A stretch of DNA of 64,000 nt from Apiosordaria backusii (taxonomy: Eukaryota; Ascomycota; Sordariomycetes; Sordariales; Lasiosphaeriaceae). The position numbers and the translations under genes are program-made. The stretch spans positions 682,001 to 746,000 of the forward strand of contig JAUKTV010000001.1 in NCBI GenBank assembly GCA_030549205.1. The letters run 5' to 3'. Position 1 is the stretch's first letter; every line of letters begins with the position of its first letter. The notes beneath the pieces were generated by a model. That model did not search any database. It was not told the DNA's origin and saw nothing but the letters and a program-made list of their open reading frames with translations. Below, one piece after another: positions 42,601-53,206 of this stretch.

Positions 42601-44034
42601 CTTGCGGGCCCACTCCCGCGCTCTCTGCCACCTATTGTTCTATCAGTGACTGTTCTGGTCCGCACCTAGGGTCTGCACTCGACTGCCAGCGGTAGCTGCC
42701 AGGCTATTCACGTACCAGCTCACCCACCCAAGCACCCACCCTCGCCAAAGCCGCAAGTCTTGCCTCTGTGCAAGTCAAAAGTTAGTATCTATCTTGACCT
42801 CGACTGTCTTCACATTGCAGCAGCTCGTGATCTCTCTTGCGAGTAAGGATTCTTAACCACATGGGGTCTTCGACATAAGGGACTACCGCTCAGCAATGAC
42901 AAGTTGCCACTGCCGGAACTGAACCACAGTTCTATGCCCACCAACTTCCGGAATTCAAGGTAAATAGATATCGCTGAGCGTCTCCAAGACTGTCTTGCTG
43001 ACAACAGGGATCTACCAGACTAGAATCAAGCCACCGACCCACACACTCGACAAAGATGCCAGGACTTGATCAAGAATGGGATTCCAGGGAAACCAACACC
43101 CAATTCCAGGAGCAGAGTTGAAAAGCCGCACAGCTTTGGCTGAAATTCAACTCGCTATTCACCCACTTGGGAATGACAGATGAAAAGAAAGGCAAAGGAA
43201 AGGAACTGAACACCGAAGGATCTTCCAGGAAACAATCAACAACTTCAATCAAGCAAGCAACCAAACTTGAACCGAAATCAAGCTGGCCACTGGCCCTTTG
43301 TTGTCGACGCCAGGGAAAGAAAAGAAAAGGGAAGGGCTGGGAGTGAAACAACTCTACTACCAAAGAGCAATATGACGTTGGAACAACCAGAGCAATAGCC
43401 AAACTTGAACCGAGTCCAAGCCCACCCATCGCTCCAAGTCATCCAAACACAAGGTCAATACCAGGGAGTCGAGATGAAAGGTTCGCTCTCCAACGGCGAC
43501 TAGCCGAGGAAGATGCCAATTAAAGAAGGAAATTGACTTGTGAAAAACGTGTAGAAAAGACAGGAAAGGAGTCGAAAAAAGAAAAGAAAAAAGAAAAAAG
43601 AACTTACCCTCCCTCCCCCTCCTCTCCTCCTCCTCCCTCTCCACCCTCTCCCTCTCCTTCTCCTCATTCAGCCTCATCAAGTCCTCCACCACCCCGGCTA
43701 TCCCCCGTTCACACCCCGGCGTCAAAAAAGAACTCTTCTTCCCCGTCGACCCAGAAGACCCCGAAGTGCCCGCCTCGTCCTCGCCCTCATCGCCCCCTTC
43801 AGCAGAGGGCTCAGGCGAGTCCTCAGCAGCTTGCGGAACAGTCCGCTGCCCCACCTCCACCACCCTCGCCGCCCCCCCTTCAAAAGAAGAGAAAACGACA
43901 ACAACAGCAGGAGGCTGAACAGCAGCGGCGACAGCTGCCGACACCGACGACTCCGGAGAGGAGGAGTCATCAGCCTCGGCCACCGCCGCCGGGTAGCCAG
44001 AGGTGGCGCGCCCGGAAGAGGCACCACCGCTCAT
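39613..44034 (-). CDS. Many-exon fungal protein of unknown function
   Basis: Exons read 43608-44034, 42716-42765, 42507-42631, 42374-42441, then 41962-42157, 41155-41808 and 39613-41057. All joints keep frame except 42374 to 42157, which closes only with a 29-base microexon at 42243-42271 (tentative); that gives 997 residues. Translation could instead start at the ATG at 42157, giving 764. The N-terminus is Ser/Ala/Glu-rich with a Glu-rich helix (EDLMRLNEEKERERVEREEE), followed by QRAFNMEPRETRRQLVGDI. The middle is disordered, with five 8-residue VPQYQETR repeats. The C-terminal 200 residues are an ordered helical domain (LTPREQSLIYCELDFTIAEA, DVVIGKWLWDTTTLFTFISA). I do not recognise the family. 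The intron at 42766-43607 (842 bp) is far longer than others here. Confidence 0.65.
40529..40648. repeat. Five 24-bp coding tandem units (VPQYQETR)
   Basis: Five copies of a 24-base unit (plus strand begins TCTGGTCTCTTGAT) lie inside the minus-strand gene and encode an eight-residue repeat with His/Tyr and Val/Ala variants. Units differ at a few bases, so strain-length polymorphism is plausible. Confidence 0.9.
42766..43607 (-). other. Unusually long intron (842 bp)
   Basis: On the minus strand the donor is GTAAGT after a Glu-rich coding block and the acceptor is TTGCACAG preceded by the branch GATACTAAC. Both flanking exons are in phase through it. It is T-rich in the sense direction and carries a 15-base direct repeat (plus strand CCAAACTTGAACCGA at 43261 and about 43399). 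No exon was found inside it. Confidence 0.65.
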
Positions 44035-45756
44035 TGTTGGATTTGATTTCTTTTGCAAGCGTTAGCAAATGTCAAAGATGTTCGTCCCAGCCAAGTAAGG
44101 AAGCATTGCTGGGCTTGGGAATGGAAGCCAAACTTACAGGAACGTTTGTTGTTGCTGGTGGTGGTGGTGGTGATGGTGATGATGGTGGTGGTGGTCGCGG
44201 CGTTGTTGGTTGGGAAGAAAGGAAAGGGAAGAAAAGTTCGGAGCTCGCCGAAAATTTTCGGAGGTAAAGAGCCGGTTTGACGGCAGTGTGGCCGGAGATG
44301 TGGGGCCGGGAGAGATGTGGCTTGCTAGCAGGTGCCAAGTTGTGGCCGGTGAGGTTTCCGGGAAGGGACCGGAGTGGTTGCCAGGTGATGGGCGGGTCTG
44401 TTGCGGCTGAGACGGCGACTCACGGAAGCGGGCGGAAGAGGGACGGAGCTGGGCGGAAGCATACGGAGCGGAAGGGGGCTGGAAACGGGAAGGAGCACGC
44501 GGAGACGGGGTAGGCAAAGGCCGTTATGGCCGGAGATACGAGGCCGTGACGGCGGGGAAGTGGCAGGCTGTGTACCTAGATGAACAGCGAGACCTGGGGA
44601 CTGGAGACGATGAAGACGTCGAATGGGATTCAAGATATGAGCAATTAGAACACAGACTAGAGACGCTACAATAGATTCAGAGCGTCAAGATACAAAAGAG
44701 AGACAGTTCTAGTCAGATTCAGAATGTCAATTTGCTTCAGATGGGTTGCCGTATGGGCTTGGGAGACCGCAGAAACCACAGAGGTAGACCGTCAGACAGT
44801 CGGAAAATAACACACGAGATCACGAAACCAATATCAACTCAGCATCAACTCACGGCATATGCAACGAACAGACTTCATACTGAGGCATGGGGAAGACATA
44901 CGGCACTGAGACGGAACGACCGAGGTTAAAAGGGTGGTTTGAGACGACACTGTTAATACCAGCCAATTGAAGATGGGGTTCAGAGAAGATAAATTGGACG
45001 GTAATTATGATAAGTATTGTTATTAAGATTTTTGTCGAGTTTCCGAGGTACCCAAGCTGTTCTGGGTGATTCATTTGACAGCAAGTGTTCTGCTGAAACG
45101 AGTGTTTCACAAGTCAGTTGCTGGAATTCAGATTTCAGAGTGAGTATCACAAGAAACACCATATTGCGCACTGAGGGAGTAGTATCGGCAAAGTTCACAA
45201 AGACGATGGCCAACGAGAACTATCATCAAGGAAAATCGTATATCTTGGATTCCTCAGACTGCAAGCATTTTGTCAGGATACTGGGGGTATGTAAGGTAGC
45301 CTTTCTCTTGCCGGCATTGTCAAATTTGACCGTGCAGAATTTTCACAAGTGCAAAAGTTTGGCGGTGAAAGAGAATGCCTCGTACCTACCTAACAAGCTC
45401 AACAAACATCAACGGCATAGTGATGTTGTTTGAAGAACCTTCATCCAGCCTCCGAATGAACAAACAACAAGACAGAAATTATCATGGTTGGTGGAAAATT
45501 GGCTTTAATATGAGATATCGAAGTCCCCCATCCAGGTAGTTGAGGTACTTTTGACTGACAAGACATGATTTCACAACGACTTCGAGAGTTAACCTCGTAA
45601 ATCCATCCCTAAGGTACCTTTTTTTCCACAGAGCCACCCCTCCTCTCCAGCAAATCTTGAACTATGCGTGTACTAGGAAGCCCCCACAGTCCTTACCTCG
45701 TGAAAGCGAATAAGGTAAGCTTTATTGCTAGGAATTGAGCTTCGTTGTTTGGGACA
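44035..45756. other. Intergenic region with GGT/GAT microsatellite
   Basis: About 1.7 kb upstream of the minus-strand gene. Positions 44156-44195 form an imperfect GGT/GAT trinucleotide repeat. Two similar words (GATTCAGAGCGTCAA and GATTCAGAATGTCAA) lie near 44676 and 44717. A 138-codon plus-strand frame (45017-45433) has no domain and no coding signal. Confidence 0.5.
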
Positions 45757-46641
45757 TCAGGGCCTCGTCTTCGTTCCGAAATGCGAAGAATCATCCAGGC
45801 GCGCGTCTTTTCGCTTGGTGTCGTCAGTATAGTCGTCTTTCTCCTCTGCTTTGCTTGCGAGCTCGTATTCCTCCTCTACCTACGGTACTTCGCTCTCAAG
45901 CTCAGCCATAAGCTCCCTATACCTCCAAACTCTCTGCAGACCTTGCTCGTATGCCCTCTCATGGATGCGTCTTCTCCAGATCGCTTCTGTCGTATCGCTC
46001 AAGATACAGAGCTCGAGAGCGTCTTGGAGCATGTTGGCATTGTGGGAAGGGATCATGTTATTATCCCGCTCTTGGATGATCACTTCGCGCTCAAGTCGGA
46101 AATCTTCCTTTTGCTTCAGAGCGAGGTGACAAAGACAGACGCAGCCGAGAGGCGCGCGTGCAAGCGCTCGGAGAGCGATATAACCTCTGAGGTAGAACGG
46201 CTGGTATTGTACCCTACAAAGGCGGCATCCTAGCGGGCGATGGTGAGGAATAAGTTGAGACTTCAGAAAGGGGTGGTCTACCTGCTCACGTCCCATCTGA
46301 TCAGAGACATGATACCCATGCCACTCCATTGCCTGTGGCAGGTGTCGTTGTGATGTTTCATGGCGTAGTCAACGACATCCATGTTCTCACCATCCACTGT
46401 AAGAATGTGTTCCCCGTCGTCGACGCGGGTATCTGGGTTGAGCATCATTGCCACAGTAGTTTTGGCACAAAACAACCGGCTCAAGTCAATCGTGTGTTTG
46501 AAGCCAAAGAGATTGGGCCTGATTGGTTCAATGGCTGCCTTGATAGTGCCCGTATAGGGGTGCAAGCCACAGGTAAGGACAAATCAACTCTCTCACTCTC
46601 CGGACCACATCTGTCAAATCACTCGTTATAGATACAGACAT
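45757..46641 (-). pseudogene. Probably decayed gene of unknown family (frameshift and internal TAG)
   Basis: Coding-like minus-strand segments follow one another but do not form one frame. ATG at 46639-46641 opens MSVSITSDLTDVVRR; a possible 58-bp intron leads to AAIEPIRPNLFGFKHTIDLS and RVDDGEHILTVDGENMDVVD. A second intron (GTGAGC...CGCTAG, ending about 46230) leads to DAAFVGYNTSRSTSEVISLS, which stops at 46116-46118. One base out of phase, a strong helical segment then runs (ALKQKEDFRLEREVIIQERD, LQDALELCILSDTTEAIWRR) to a TAG at 45880-45882. Past that TAG the same frame stays open and coding-like (VEEEYELASKAEEKDD) to 45757. CAG to TAG is a RIP-type change. Unrecognised alternative splicing or a sequencing error is the main alternative. 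Confidence 0.45.
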
Positions 46642-47217
46642 ACTCAGTCCTTTGATTCTATACTTCGAAGCCTCATATTAAAATTCACCGAGTTGCGTCC
46701 AGTGTCTACTTGGGACTCCCAAAGACTGGGACCTGACATTGGACGGAAGATCACTTTCTTTTATTTTGATAAAAGCCTTGGATTTTAACACTAGTCTTCA
46801 AGAAGCTTTTATGCCAGTTCAACTGTAAAAAACGTTGGGTAATCATGTCTCAGTCTCTACAAGCGGTGGTGCAACTTCAACATAGCAACCCTCCCCGCCA
46901 GTCCTGTGTTTGTTTTATCCCTTTTCCCTAATAAAAGTGGGGGTTCAAGGGGCCAAGGGGGTGGCTGGCTTGGCAACCTTCAGACCTTTGCTGATGTAAG
47001 AGTGGCTTATGGTGGTTTGTTGTGGCGCGCAACACAGATATTACACAGTAAGTCTGGAAGAGAGACAGCATGGTGAGACAGGAAGCAATGTTGTGGTTGC
47101 TTGGAAATACATTATCATTATATACTACGTCAAAAAGATCCTACATCTACTAATTATGGTCGCGCCAAACGCCTTGCTTCGTCCCATAATCCTACACAAT
47201 GTAAAAGCAGCACTCTG
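46642..47217. other. Intergenic region upstream of the decayed gene
   Basis: About 575 bases, AT-rich in part (46740-46830), with no gene-like frame. It also contains the 3' end of the DLT1 transcript. Confidence 0.5.
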
Positions 47218-48723
47218 TCAGGTACCACTTGTAAAAATGTACGGCAAGTCTGTTCCATCCCCATCTGCAGCCAGCCTGATGACTGATCCTCCGCTTCCGC
47301 CTGTCGCTACTGATCGTACACTTCTACCGCTTCCGCCGCCACTGGTGCCGTCAACTTGGTATGGATGTCTGGTTTGCGCAAAAGAATTTGGCTCGCTTTC
47401 GCTGCTAGAATCGGATCGCCCCAGGGGCCTGGTGCTTTTAGGTGTTGTTGGCGCTGTCTGGTACAGCCAGGTGTTGGCAGAGGAATTGCGCATCCCAAGT
47501 CCAGGTCTTAGCCTTCTGGACCCATGGCTCTGGCTCCATGTTGTTGAGGCGCTTGAACTCTTCCTCCCAAGACTGTCATTGTCGCCGCCAGCATTTTGAC
47601 CAATCCCTATTCCCAGACCCAAACCCGAATGAGAACTGTGCCCTGCACTAGAAGGACTGGTTCCTCTCGGCGCGTCATTGTCAATATCGCTTTCTGTCTG
47701 TGTCTGTTCGCCTTCTTGCTCTCCTCCCGGGATGCCATCATCAAACGAGTTGTCGTCGTAATCGTCATAAGCAAGCGCTGGATCGAAAGGTTGCATGCTC
47801 CTCAAGACCTCGGCAAACAAATGCATCAATTCCCGGAACTCATCACTAGTCAGCGGTCTGGCTGAAAACCGCGCTCGTTCATACTGTGTCAAGAAATCTG
47901 TTGTCGTTGGCGATGCCGTCAGGACTCCCATCTCGGTCAAGAGGCCCAAGTATTCCCTTAGCCCCACTCCTCCTTCTGGCCTTTGCAGCATGGCGACAGC
48001 GTCTGGGTCGAGGGTTGGGGGTTCGGTGCGTGAATTTGGGTCTGGTGGCGCAAGAGTAAGCGCCTTGGCCTCGATGAGATTCGGAAGTTCGGATACAACG
48101 GTCGAGTACTGCAGGTTCGGTGGTAGATTCACTGATACGGGCGATGACCAGCCAGCATGCTCAATATCCCCCCACACGGCGCGCTGTTGTTGTTGGTCGG
48201 GGAGCATGCCCATGTTGATACCAATCGCGTCTCCTCCCTCAATGACAGACATGGCCCTTCCGCTCCCGCTGCTCTTGCTCCTCCATTTGCCCCTCCAGCT
48301 TGACTTTTGCTTCTCTCGGACGGTTTCCCCATGCGCCATCACCGGTTGTATCATTGGGTGCGGAACCCTCGGCCTGGCCTCGTAAGCAACTGCAGCGCTC
48401 CTGCTCAACCCCTCCACAATCATTTCCCTGACGCTGCGCGGCACATCACCCTTGTCGATGGGTATCCAGCTCTTGGGTATTGACGAGAGAACACTGCGGC
48501 TGATGTAGATTCTGGTGATATAGATAAAGAAGATGACCAAGACGGTAACGACGTAACAGACGATGGTGACCAAGATATTCCAGTTTTGTTTGTTTCCGAG
48601 GGCTTGCTGAATTAGATCGGCGGGTGTGACGATAAGGAAGGCAATACAGACGAGATATAGGGCGTAGTAGAAGAGGTTGTAAATGACGACGAAAAGAAAG
48701 GAAGCGGCGGACATTCTGGCCAT
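47218..48723 (-). CDS. DLT1: DLT1-like membrane protein (defect at low temperature)
   Basis: A single exon encodes 501 residues. Two membrane segments are near the N-terminus: SFLFVVIYNLFYYALYLVCI (about residues 8-33) and NILVTIVCYVVTVLVIFFIY (about 48-68). The block RSVLSSIPKSWIPIDKGDVP then REMIVEGLSRSAAVAYEARP is the conserved DLT1 signature. Later conserved parts are WSSPVSVNLPPNLQYSTVV and GLREYLGLLTEMGVL. The C-terminus is Ser/Gly-rich and disordered. The yeast protein is needed for growth at low temperature; the biochemical role is unknown. The open frame extends 121 codons upstream of the chosen ATG (48721-48723), but that part lacks conservation-like composition and the ATG sits just before the first helix. 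Confidence 0.88.
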   Translation of the reverse strand: MARMSAASFLFVVIYNLFYYALYLVCIAFLIVTPADLIQQALGNKQNWNILVTIVCYVVTVLVIFFIYITRIYISRSVLSSIPKSWIPIDKGDVPRSVREMIVEGLSRSAAVAYEARPRVPHPMIQPVMAHGETVREKQKSSWRGKWRSKSSGSGRAMSVIEGGDAIGINMGMLPDQQQQRAVWGDIEHAGWSSPVSVNLPPNLQYSTVVSELPNLIEAKALTLAPPDPNSRTEPPTLDPDAVAMLQRPEGGVGLREYLGLLTEMGVLTASPTTTDFLTQYERARFSARPLTSDEFRELMHLFAEVLRSMQPFDPALAYDDYDDNSFDDGIPGGEQEGEQTQTESDIDNDAPRGTSPSSAGHSSHSGLGLGIGIGQNAGGDNDSLGRKSSSASTTWSQSHGSRRLRPGLGMRNSSANTWLYQTAPTTPKSTRPLGRSDSSSESEPNSFAQTRHPYQVDGTSGGGSGRSVRSVATGGSGGSVIRLAADGDGTDLPYIFTSGT

Positions 48724-50641
48724 GGGTGCTGGATAGGAATGGTAACGACTGTGGTGAAGTTGGATAGGAGTTGATTCGGGAAGGGGGACGGGCGCTATCG
48801 TGTCCGTGTCAGCGCATTTTTCTCCAATTGAAGACTGGTGACGGTCATGGCTGCGTGGCGCGACGGGTGTTGCGATGGCCTGGTGGTTGCGCGATGAAGG
48901 CGCAAAGCAGCTGCCACCTCCTGCCGATGAGGTCAGACAAGGAGCTTCGATGTTGCCAGTGGAAGCTACAGCGCGCAAGCTGAACCTGGAAAGGCTTCTC
49001 AGGGCACGGTCCAAGAAATGGCTCGTTCGCTCTGCTGTTGGCGCTCGGATAATTCGCACTCTTGTTGGGGATTTGCAAGCGCGCACGGACCCATGACATC
49101 CCAGTATATATTCAGGGCTCCCCTCCCCAAATTCTCTCCCTCTTTTCTTTTCTTCTTCATACTTACCTTGATTGACTTTGGGAGGATCATGAATTTCTCA
49201 AAGTATGGCGGAGAACCTGCATTGCACAGCGTGGTGTTTTCCGTCATGGATTGCCCTTCGGGGCCGTCCCGGTCGTAATTTTTGATATTTACCTTTTCTT
49301 TTTCACTGTGCGCTTGGTTTTGCCGAGCCATTGGGAAGAAGCCTGAAATCATTTTGAATATCTGTCTGTCATTTACACGTGTTCGAAGTTGCTGGAGGAG
49401 CAATCACATGCCCGCGACTCGTGGTCAATGGTCAAGGTAAGTTGCTGGCCACTTGCCACTGCTAAATGTGATGCTATCGTGACAACGAGTCGTGAATGCT
49501 TGTGTGGCTGAGACATGGCCAAATGGAAATGCGGTCGGTCGGCTACAGCATCAATTTCAACTTCCACAAATTCCATCAATCTTTTTCTCATAATTGATCT
49601 CTTCGTGAAGTGTTCAAACGTCACGACTGCAAACATGACGGGAGACGCGATCACAAGCAAAAAGAAACATCGCCCTAGCCCCAACCAGGCCTGGTCTGTC
49701 CTTCAGTGCAACGCCCAAGCCAAAGATTCCCGGCGCCGGATTCCGACGAATGCTGCCCCGGAGTCGGCACATGCTGCGTTCACGCATGCAGTCGGTCAGT
49801 GTCTTGGATTTCACGGGTTCTCCCAATGCAGCGCACGTCACTTGATTCTGCAGCTCCGGACATGAACCCTTGTTTTTCATCTCAATATCGATCAATGAAA
49901 GATAATCCAAGAATCATCAAACAGCTTACGTAGTTGCAAGCTCCATTTCCCCAGACACCCCAGAAAACTGATGGAACAACTGGAAATGGGAGTGGAGTGG
50001 CTGCGGGGTCTCGGCTGGGCTTCCCCACAGCCCCAACCCCACCCCCACGCAGGGCAAGGCTTGTCTGGGAATTGGAGGTTGAATCACATGTCAGCGACAC
50101 AGCCTCTCAGCTCCAAGCATGATCAAGAGCAGCGAAAACCCCGTGACGCCATGATTCGTGCAGACGGTGCCTGGGACGAAACAGCCCGTTCATTCCTCCG
50201 CTTTTTCCGCTTCAATAATTCTTGCTCATTGGACTCTCGGGTCGCAGAGATGGGACAGGTTAGGCCGTCGGAACTTGGATGCCATGTGCTATTTTGAGGT
50301 CGTTTTTCTATTTCGTGTCTAACATCTCATGTCTCTCCCCCGTCCCTCCTGTACACTAGATTTTTTGCTGGCTGACTGAAGAGACTTACTATCTGTTTTG
50401 TTACTACCCACCACCTACCCGCGAGAGTTGAATTCTTTGTTTGTCTCACATCTCACTTTGCCTTTGTTTGTGTTTTGTCTCTCGACCACACCACACCTCC
50501 CTTGACCCGACTTGAGCCGCATCTCGAATCCAACGCCCATGATACCGCCACAGCCGCTCAACGTCTGACTGCTTCCACAAAACACAACGTCTAACGGCCA
50601 ACGGCGAAGGTGGGCTTCACCACCACCACCCAACCGCCACC
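48724..50641. other. Divergent intergenic region, DLT1 / esterase
   Basis: About 1.9 kb with two promoters. TATATAT at about 49106 lies roughly 380 bases from the DLT1 start. The right part (50290-50640) is pyrimidine-rich, typical of a fungal leader. Short frames on both strands are not convincing. Confidence 0.5.
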
Positions 50642-53206
50642 ATGATAGACCACGTCCTCGGTCGACCATCCGTCAAATCCCGCCGTATACAGGTACTGGC
50701 AGTCCTTGCCTTTTGGACAGCCTACCTCCTCAAGTACGTCTCTCCCACCTACCTCACTGTCCTCCGCTCATACTAACCACTACCCTTGAACAGAGGCAAC
50801 AAAAACGGCCCCCCCATCGTCCGCTTCTTCTCAAAATGCCTCTCCAAGCGCCTCACCTTCTGGCAGACCCTGACCATCACCATGCTCTACCTCTACTCGG
50901 CCCGCAACTTTTCCACCCTTGTCGGCCTCGCTTCCCCTGACCCCCTCGCCAACATGTACGACGCGACCTACTTCCGCGCCACCTGGATTCTTACTGCTCT
51001 CGACGCCGGGTTCTGGACTGCCATGCCCCTCAAGACAAAATGGCTCCGCGACGCGGCATCGATCGTCTTCTCCATGTTTTACATGGTCGCCGCGGAAAAA
51101 GCCGATGAAAAAGTCCGAAAGGTGCGCGGGAATATCACTGTCGATCATTTGAGGGTTAGCTGGAATAAAGGGGTTGACTCCCCTTACCTCAGTGCTCTCC
51201 TGGGGTTGATGAGGCCACGAATGACGAAGTGGCCTCCTAGACAAGTGAGGATACCCAGGCCGAGCACTAGTGACTACAAGGAGCCGGTGGAGGGGTGGCT
51301 GTATTTTGATGGACCGCTCAGCGAGTTGAAGGAGCTAGGGCACAACCAGCTTGTGCTTGATATCCCTGGGGGTGGGTTTGTCGCCATGGACCCGAGGTGC
51401 AACGACGACAAGCTCTTTGCCTGGGCGGCGAAGACGGGCTTGCCGATTTTGAGTTTGGACTACAAGAAGGCGCCCGAGTACCCGTTTCCGTATGCGCTGA
51501 ATGAGTGCTATGATGTTTATTGCACGTTGATTAGGAGTAAGGGGAGGTGCGTGGGGATGAGCGGGGAGCAGGTCCCCAAAATTGTGATCACGGGTGATAG
51601 CGCGGGGGGCACGCTGGCGACGGCGATGACAATTATGATTACTGAGAGCGGGAGCAGTCCTATACGCCGGTTTCAGGGGCAAACCGACCTGCCAATCCCG
51701 GAGGCGTTAGTGTTGTTTTACCCAGCGCTGGACATGAACATCGGGAGCTGGATGAGCGACGAGCAGATGGCGCTCATCAAGGACAGAAGAATGCGTGGCA
51801 CAAACAAGAGAGTGCTAGAGCGAAAGACAATGCAGTACAACGACCTAGTCGGCACCCCCCACCAATCCGACGACGAAGACGACGGCACCCCCAATTCAAG
51901 CGGCAGCACCCTCCGCGACTCCTCCGACTCCACCGCCGTCGACCCCCAACATCTCACCCAAGAAGAGCACATCATCCTCCGCAACCGCGAGCCCTGCCTC
52001 TCCCCCGCCCCGCAATACGCCCACTCCAACTCGACAACCTTCCACCTCCCCCCCCTCACCTCCCCCGGCGGTCCCCTCTCCCCCAAAACCCTCGCCCCCC
52101 AACAAACCGCCGCCGCCGCCGTTTCCCCGGATACCAAAAGGAAACAATCCACCTCCCACCACCCCTCCCCCCTCAAAACCCGCCTCGCCATGTCCTCCAT
52201 GATCTCCTACTTTAACGACCGGGTCCTCACCCCGGAAATGATGCGCGCAATGATCATCCTCTACGTCGGCCCCCACAACCGCCCCGATTTTTCTCAGGAC
52301 TACCTGCTTTGCCCGATCTTGTGTCCGGACGTTTTATTGTCGCGCTTCCCAAAGACATATTTCTTGACTGGGGAACGAGACCCCCTTGTTGATGACACAG
52401 TCATCTTCGCCGGCCGATTACGTCGCGTCAAAGCCGCGCAGATGGCATCAAACGGCACCCGGTACGAATACCGCGACACTGACGCCTTGACCCCAGGGTT
52501 TGACGAAAACACCTTTGCCGAGGTGGCGCTCATCCCGGGGATCAGTCACGGGTTTTTGCAGTTCCCTGGCGTCTACCCGCCAGCGTGGGGGCTGTTTGAC
52601 AAGACGGGGTCATGGATTGAGGAGGGTTTTAGAGAAGGGGAGAGGAGGAGGAGGCAGGAGGAACGCCAGAGGGGGAGGAGGGAGAGGGGGAGGGAGCAAG
52701 GGGGGGAGTATTATAGGGAGCATCATCAGGATGACATGAATGGGTATGATGATGGGGAGAGGAGGTATAGAGGGAGGAGGGATAGCCAGACTACGATTGC
52801 GACGGCGGTGACGAATGGCACGGAGGAGGATCAGGGGTTGGAGATGAGGATGAGTAAAGTCCGTCCTTTTACAACAACCTCGGATAGTAATAAAAAGAGA
52901 GAGAGGGCGGCGACGACGTTGGCTGTCGTCACAAATGGGAATGGGAATGGGATTTTCAATGGGAAGGAGGAGGCAGTGCTGCCAAAGGTTACGCTATCGG
53001 GAGATGGAGCTGATAGCACTGGCTCGGGCAGTGGCAGCGGTTCAAATGGCCAAAAGAAGAAGAAGAAGAGGAGAGGAGTCAGAACCTCCAGAGATGATTC
53101 TGACAATGGGAGCTTGGTCAAGAGGCTGGCGAGCTCGGATGATTTGCTTGGGAGGAGGATGCAAGGGCTGGCTGGGGGGTTGACGGGGTTGGCGCTGCCA
53201 GAGTAA
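50642..53206 (+). CDS. Membrane-linked alpha/beta-hydrolase, HSL-type esterase/lipase
   Basis: Two exons (50642-50733, 50794-53206) encode 834 residues. Two hydrophobic segments (IQVLAVLAFWTAYLL; WQTLTITMLYLYSARNF) at residues about 16-65 probably anchor it to the ER or lipid droplets. The hydrolase core has the oxyanion-type PGGGF (family norm HGGGF), the nucleophile motif GDSAGG (Ser near residue 300), the acid GERDPLVDD near 556 and GISHGF with the catalytic His near 614. S. pombe mug180-type proteins are similar. A low-complexity Ser/Pro/Asp insert of about 120-150 residues (nt about 51850-52190) splits the core. The tail is Arg/Glu- then Lys-rich (GQKKKKKRRG). The substrate is probably an acyl ester, otherwise unknown. 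The intron has branch ACTAAC and acceptor GAACAG. Confidence 0.87.

Noticed and set aside
45017..45433. 138-codon plus-strand frame
   Set aside because: No domain, weak codon bias and no splice-linked partner exon.
45745..46233. 162-codon plus-strand frame with a hydrophobic stretch
   Set aside because: It is antisense to the better-supported minus-strand segments of the decayed gene, and its hydrophobic part mirrors their charged codons.
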